From Chryseobacterium sp. JV274 (GTDB lineage: Bacteria > Bacteroidota > Bacteroidia > Flavobacteriales > Weeksellaceae): a stretch of 64,000 bases of DNA. Under the pieces are notes generated by a model. It was not told where the DNA came from and made no database searches. It saw nothing but the letters and a program-made list of their open reading frames with translations. The stretch lies in assembly GCF_903969135.1 (NCBI RefSeq), contig NZ_LR824569.1, forward strand, positions 3,803,001 to 3,867,000, read 5' to 3'. Shown here piece after piece: positions 60,894-64,000 of this stretch (its first letter is position 1; every line of letters begins with the position of its first letter). Both the position numbers and the translations under genes were made by a program.

Positions 60894-62258
60894 ATGAACA
60901 AATCAGATCAACAATTTTCAGCCGAAGAATGGGAAACATGTCTCAAGGTTTTGAATGCTCTGAAGGAAGATCCTTTCATGAACCCTGATAACAAAATATT
61001 TTCAGGACTGATTACTAAGATTCATAAGAACGCCAAAAAACAAAGCCGTTATGAAAACTACTCTGAGATGAAGTTTCATGATCTGGCTGTAAATTCCAAC
61101 TCTGTATTGATGCAGAAGGCTTTGGCGGGAATTTCTGCTTATTATGATAATGAAAAAGAAGAAGTACAGCTCACAAAACTTCAGATTCCGAAAAACTGTT
61201 ACTGTTGTAACGAGAGCTATCAATATGCGCACTCTTTTTATTCCAGATTATGCCCTGTTTGTGCCACAGAAAACTATGAAAAACGTTTTGAAACGGCAGA
61301 TCTTACAGGAAGAAACGTAATTCTGACAGGAGGAAGAGTGAAGGTAGGTTTTGCCACCGCATTGAAGATGTTGAGAAATGGGGCCAATTTGTTTTTGACA
61401 ACCCGTTTTCCGGCACTGGCAATGGAATTGATGCAGCAGGAGGCAGATTATGATAACTGGAAAGACAGACTATGGATCTATGGTCTGGATTTAAGAAATC
61501 TGAAGGCGATTCAGGATTTTATAGACTTCTATAAATTTAATTTTGATACACTGGATATTCTGATCAATAATGCAGCTCAAACCATAAAATATCCTGATGA
61601 ATACTATCTTCCGATTATAAAACGTGAGAAAGAAAAACTGATAGAATTTAAAGATATTCAAACCCTGATTCCTAATCAGACGGAAATTTCAAGTGAAACA
61701 GCAAAACTGGAATATGCCCATAATGAAGAAACTCAGATTGCGCTTACCCGTTTTGGACAACCGGTGGATAACAGAGAAAAAACTAGCTGGAATTCTACTT
61801 TGGAGGAAGTTTCTATGTATGAACTGGTAGAGGTAAACCTCATCAATCATATAGCTCCTTATTTTCTGATCAAAGAACTGAAGCCAATGATGAAAAACTC
61901 TGCGTTTAAAGAGAAATTTATCATTAATGTTACTTCATCAGAAGGAATTTTCAGCTACGAGAATAAAACGGTTTTTCACCCGCATACCAATATGACAAAA
62001 GCAGCTTTGAATATGATGACTCTGACGTCTGCAAAAGAATTTGAAAATGATCAGATCTATATGAGTGCCGTAGACGTAGGATGGATTTCTACAGGAGCTA
62101 AGGAAAGTCTTAGAAAGAAACAGTTTGAGATGGGATACATTCCGCCGCTGGATTCAGTGGATGGTGCAGCGAGAATTCTGCATCCTGTCATAGAAGGAAT
62201 AAAAGGGAATTACCTGAGTGGAGTTTTATTGAAAAATTATAAAGTTAATCCCTGGTAA
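60894..62258 (+). CDS. Short-chain dehydrogenase-like protein with zinc ribbon, catalytic Tyr replaced
   Basis: 454 aa. The N-terminal ~95 residues are unassigned. A zinc ribbon follows (C102-x-x-C105 and C120-PV-C123), then a Rossmann SDR domain from ~138: cofactor loop TGGRVKVG (145-152), NNAAQT (225-230), INVTSS (344-349). The SDR YxxxK site reads T365-N-M-T-K369: the Lys is kept and the Tyr is Thr. It may be a pseudoenzyme that binds a nucleotide or cofactor, or have altered chemistry. About 60 residues inserted at ~240-300 are unusual. Three tRNA-like elements lie directly downstream, suggesting an RNA-linked role; that is inference. Confidence 0.82.
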   Translation: MNKSDQQFSAEEWETCLKVLNALKEDPFMNPDNKIFSGLITKIHKNAKKQSRYENYSEMKFHDLAVNSNSVLMQKALAGISAYYDNEKEEVQLTKLQIPKNCYCCNESYQYAHSFYSRLCPVCATENYEKRFETADLTGRNVILTGGRVKVGFATALKMLRNGANLFLTTRFPALAMELMQQEADYDNWKDRLWIYGLDLRNLKAIQDFIDFYKFNFDTLDILINNAAQTIKYPDEYYLPIIKREKEKLIEFKDIQTLIPNQTEISSETAKLEYAHNEETQIALTRFGQPVDNREKTSWNSTLEEVSMYELVEVNLINHIAPYFLIKELKPMMKNSAFKEKFIINVTSSEGIFSYENKTVFHPHTNMTKAALNMMTLTSAKEFENDQIYMSAVDVGWISTGAKESLRKKQFEMGYIPPLDSVDGAARILHPVIEGIKGNYLSGVLLKNYKVNPW

Positions 62259-62267
62259 AATCCATAC

Positions 62268-62338
62268 GGAGATAATAGTAATAATGGAAAAATACATTTT
62301 GCTAAAATGAGTTGCAGGTTCGATTCCTGCTTATCTCC
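62268..62338 (+). ncRNA. tRNA-like RNA 1, D-armless, anticodon-like loop GCU
   Basis: 71 nt. An 8-bp acceptor-like stem, GGAGATAA / TTATCTCC, and a perfect T-arm, GCAGG-TTCGATT-CCTGC, stack exactly as in a tRNA. Between them is TAGTAATAATGGAAAAATA in place of a D-arm (a GG as in a D-loop but no stem), then the hairpin CATT-TTGCTAA-AATG. The 7-nt loop looks like an anticodon loop with GCT. Element 3 shares this design with compensatory changes. No 3' CCA. Function unknown; a Y-RNA-like tRNA mimic or damaged-tRNA decoy are options. Confidence 0.72.
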
Positions 62339-62346
62339 CAACTATT

Positions 62347-62394
62347 GAAACGGTAGCTCAACGGAGGTTGCGTGTTCGATTCCCGTCCGTTTCA
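62347..62394 (+). ncRNA. tRNA-like RNA 2, minimal, no anticodon arm
   Basis: About 48 nt. A perfect 7-bp acceptor-like stem GAAACGG / CCGTTTC with discriminator A. TAGCTCAACGGAGG resembles the start of a canonical D-arm, and it is followed directly by a T-arm with the loop TTCGATT (stem GCGTG/CCCGT, one mismatch and one G-U). There is no anticodon arm. It could be a deleted tRNA remnant or a functional mini-tRNA. Confidence 0.55.
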
Positions 62395-62441
62395 CAAAAG
62401 TACACAGTTTACAATGAGAAGCTGTACTCCCAAAGTAAATT

Positions 62442-62512
62442 GGAGATAATAGTTTAAATGGAAAAATAATTCCTGTACAGAATGGTTGCGTGTTCGAATC
62501 ACGCTTATCTCC
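62442..62512 (+). ncRNA. tRNA-like RNA 3, D-armless, anticodon-like loop GUA
   Basis: 71 nt, the same length as element 1. Acceptor stem GGAGATAA / TTATCTCC is identical. TAGTTTAAATGGAAAAATA matches element 1 at 16 of 19 positions. The middle hairpin is ATTC-CTGTACA-GAAT and the T-arm GCGTG-TTCGAAT-CACGC: every changed pair keeps pairing (C-G to A-T, T-A to C-G, A-T to G-C, G-C to T-A). This covariation argues that both hairpins are selected. The spacer 62395-62441 has a GTACA/TGTAC hairpin. Confidence 0.72.
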
Positions 62513-62546
62513 CTAAGAAAATAGTGTATAATAAAAATTAAAAACA

Positions 62547-63332
62547 ATGAACACATACATTGATATTGGCATTAATCTGACCAATAAACAGTTCTATAAT
62601 GAACACGAAGAAATTATCAACCGCGCGTTGGACGATGGTGTAGAACATATGATTCTTACAGGAACCAGCGTAAGAGGAAGCAAAGAATCTGCTGAGATTG
62701 TAGAAGAATATCCGGAAATTCTATTTTCGACAGCGGGAATTCATCCTCACGATGCCCAATCTTTTAACGGCGAAAGTATCGGGGAACTCAGGAAATTATT
62801 AAAACAAGATCATGTGATTTCAGTAGGAGAGTGCGGATTGGATTTTGACCGTGATTTTTCTCCGAGACCCATTCAGGAAAAATGTTACAAAGCCCAGCTG
62901 GAACTTGCTATAGATGTGAATAAACCCCTTTTTCTTCATGAAAGATCAGCGTTTAAAAGGTTTAATGAGATCACAGATGAATATCTTTCCCAATTACCTG
63001 AAGCTGTTGTACATTGCTTTACGGGGACATTGGATGAAGCGAAGCTCTATCTGGAAAAAGGATTTTATTTAGGATTCACAGGCGCAGTCAGTGATGAAAA
63101 AAGATTTAAACACCTGGAAGATGTTATAAAATATGTTCCTCTCGACAGGATGATGATTGAGACAGATGCTCCTTTTATGCTTCCGAAAAATATGCCCAGA
63201 ATGCAGAACAGGCGCAATGAACCCTCTTTTTTACCTTATGTAGCACAAACGATTGCCCATCTGAAGAAGATAAGCATTTCCGAAGTCGCAGACGAGACCA
63301 CAGAAACGGCCAGAAATTTTTTCAGACTATAA
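62547..63332 (+). CDS. tatD: TatD-family metal-dependent hydrolase
   Basis: A 261-aa TIM-barrel hydrolase. Like E. coli TatD it starts YIDIGINLTNKQF rather than with the HxH of YcfH. It has FSTAGIHPHDAQSF, SVGECGLDFDRDF (metal Glu), PLFLHERSAFKRF, EAVVHCFTGTLDEAK and MIETDAPFMLPKNMP (metal Asp). Family members are 3'-5' exonucleases acting on DNA and RNA. It sits next to the tRNA-like elements, which may or may not be meaningful. Confidence 0.92.
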   Translation: MNTYIDIGINLTNKQFYNEHEEIINRALDDGVEHMILTGTSVRGSKESAEIVEEYPEILFSTAGIHPHDAQSFNGESIGELRKLLKQDHVISVGECGLDFDRDFSPRPIQEKCYKAQLELAIDVNKPLFLHERSAFKRFNEITDEYLSQLPEAVVHCFTGTLDEAKLYLEKGFYLGFTGAVSDEKRFKHLEDVIKYVPLDRMMIETDAPFMLPKNMPRMQNRRNEPSFLPYVAQTIAHLKKISISEVADETTETARNFFRL

Positions 63333-63333
63333 A

Positions 63334-63367
63334 AAAGAGCTCTACTGATAAAGTAAAGCTCTTTTTT
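63334..63367 (+). terminator. Terminator after tatD
   Basis: AAAGAGCT / AGCTCTTT stem with a 15-nt loop and a T run. Also near the end of the convergent phosphorylase gene. Confidence 0.8.
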
Positions 63368-63388
63368 TATAAGCAAAATTGTCTTTTC

Positions 63389-64000
63389 TTACAAATTCTT
63401 TATTGCTGATTCCAAAGCCAGTTCCATCATTGGATTCAAAGCTTTTTCTCTTTCGTCAGCAGAGATTTTTTCGTGTGTCGGAATGATATCCGTTACTGTA
63501 AGAATAGTCGCTGCATTTTTTCCTAAGTGTTGAGCATTGGCAAATAAACCGAAGGCTTCCATTTCTACTGCAGGACAGTTATATTTTGTAGCAATTTCCG
63601 GAGTCGCAGGATCTTTTCTGTAGAAAATATCACTACTGTGGATATTGATTGCTTTAGCATTTAAAGATAAATCTTTAGCTGTTTCATTGATGGTAGTAAA
63701 GATATTCCCCTGGTGAGAAAGGATTTCATCTTCAATTCCCCATGCATATTTGGCATAAGTACTTTCGCTGGCTGCTTTATCAATATTTAAAATATCAAAA
63801 AGTTTAAGATCTGTATTGTAAGCACCACAAGTCCCGATTCTGATGATCGTATCTACTTCATATTCTGTATACAGCTCAAAAGAATAGATTCCGATACTTG
63901 GGAAACCCATTCCACTGGCTCCTACAGTGATCTCTTTGCCTTTATAAAGACCTGTATAATAAAAAATTCCTCTGGTTTTGCTTACCAGTTTAGCATTTTC
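63389..64000 (-). CDS. deoD: DeoD-type purine-nucleoside phosphorylase (partial, N-terminus beyond right edge)
   Basis: The frame is open from the right edge; the visible part is 203 aa. It has the family motifs ITVGASGMGFPSIGIYSFEL (phosphate site GMG), IIRIGTCGAYN (Arg), CPAVEMEAFGLFANA (ribose-site MEA) and ILTVTDIIPTHEKISADERE (catalytic Asp in TD). Cleaves purine nucleosides with phosphate. The ATG at 63910 is internal (the M of GMGF), not the start. Confidence 0.9.
   Translation of the reverse strand, partial: ENAKLVSKTRGIFYYTGLYKGKEITVGASGMGFPSIGIYSFELYTEYEVDTIIRIGTCGAYNTDLKLFDILNIDKAASESTYAKYAWGIEDEILSHQGNIFTTINETAKDLSLNAKAINIHSSDIFYRKDPATPEIATKYNCPAVEMEAFGLFANAQHLGKNAATILTVTDIIPTHEKISADEREKALNPMMELALESAIKNL

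Noticed and set aside
1-64000. CRISPR arrays, insertion sequences, prophage or replication origin
   Set aside because: No regular repeat-spacer pattern, transposase, integrase, phage structural gene or DnaA-type gene or box cluster was seen.

Overview
The window looks like chromosomal DNA of a flavobacterium of the Chryseobacterium/Elizabethkingia type (Weeksellaceae, Bacteroidota). This rests on the AT-rich sequence, the Bacteroidota promoter -7 motif TAnnTTTG in front of many genes, a type IX secretion sorting domain, a TonB-dependent receptor, DUF3822/DUF5606/DUF349/DUF4822 proteins, and a compact 14-subunit nuo operon with a short NuoG. The species call is inference. Most of the window is ordinary core genome; the unusual content sits in a few places.

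1-12.1 kb: housekeeping and small secreted proteins. A nitroreductase (cut by the left edge) and an HxlR regulator are divergent and share an inverted-repeat operator. Then rsmD-DUF3822-Smr, a YfcE-type phosphodiesterase, a class C serine hydrolase, a lipoprotein archaemetzincin overlapping sixA, ruvX-def, DUF5606, mazG and two lipoproteins.

12.1-24.4 kb: surface and signalling. A 1238-aa protein joins a calcineurin-like phosphoesterase, a middle domain with kinase-like motifs and an Omp85-type barrel. Only 26 bp away and divergent is an HD phosphohydrolase fused to a Pycsar-type membrane effector domain, in an operon with a bestrophin channel. A GAF protein and a TonB-dependent receptor follow.

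24.4-40.7 kb: complex I, nuoA to nuoN, on the minus strand. An outer-membrane barrel gene sits between nuoF and nuoG. Downstream of nuoN lies a frameshifted S41 peptidase pseudogene, and beyond it a decayed second copy of the last ~34 codons of nuoN. Several nuo spacers carry short tandem or inverted repeats.

40.9-52.1 kb: an acetyltransferase-like protein, a YugP protease, YigZ, two adjacent double-glycine-leader peptides each with six core cysteines (one too short for routine calling), ribD, DUF349, aroE, a T9SS-secreted nuclease, a LolC/E-type permease, rbfA, methylmalonyl-CoA epimerase and a CAU tRNA that is probably tRNA-Ile2.

52.1-64 kb: PhoD phosphatase, a Na+/H+ antiporter, an MBL hydrolase and a two-repeat DUF4822 lipoprotein. 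Then comes the most interesting stretch: a DUF434 protein, an unknown protein, and a zinc-ribbon short-chain dehydrogenase whose catalytic Tyr is replaced. It is followed by three tRNA-like elements in 250 bp, two of them exactly 71 nt with covarying hairpins but no D-stem. tatD and a DeoD-type phosphorylase (cut by the right edge) close the window. The cluster resembles an RNA-repair or Y-RNA/tRNA-mimic locus without RtcB or Ro60; that reading is inference.
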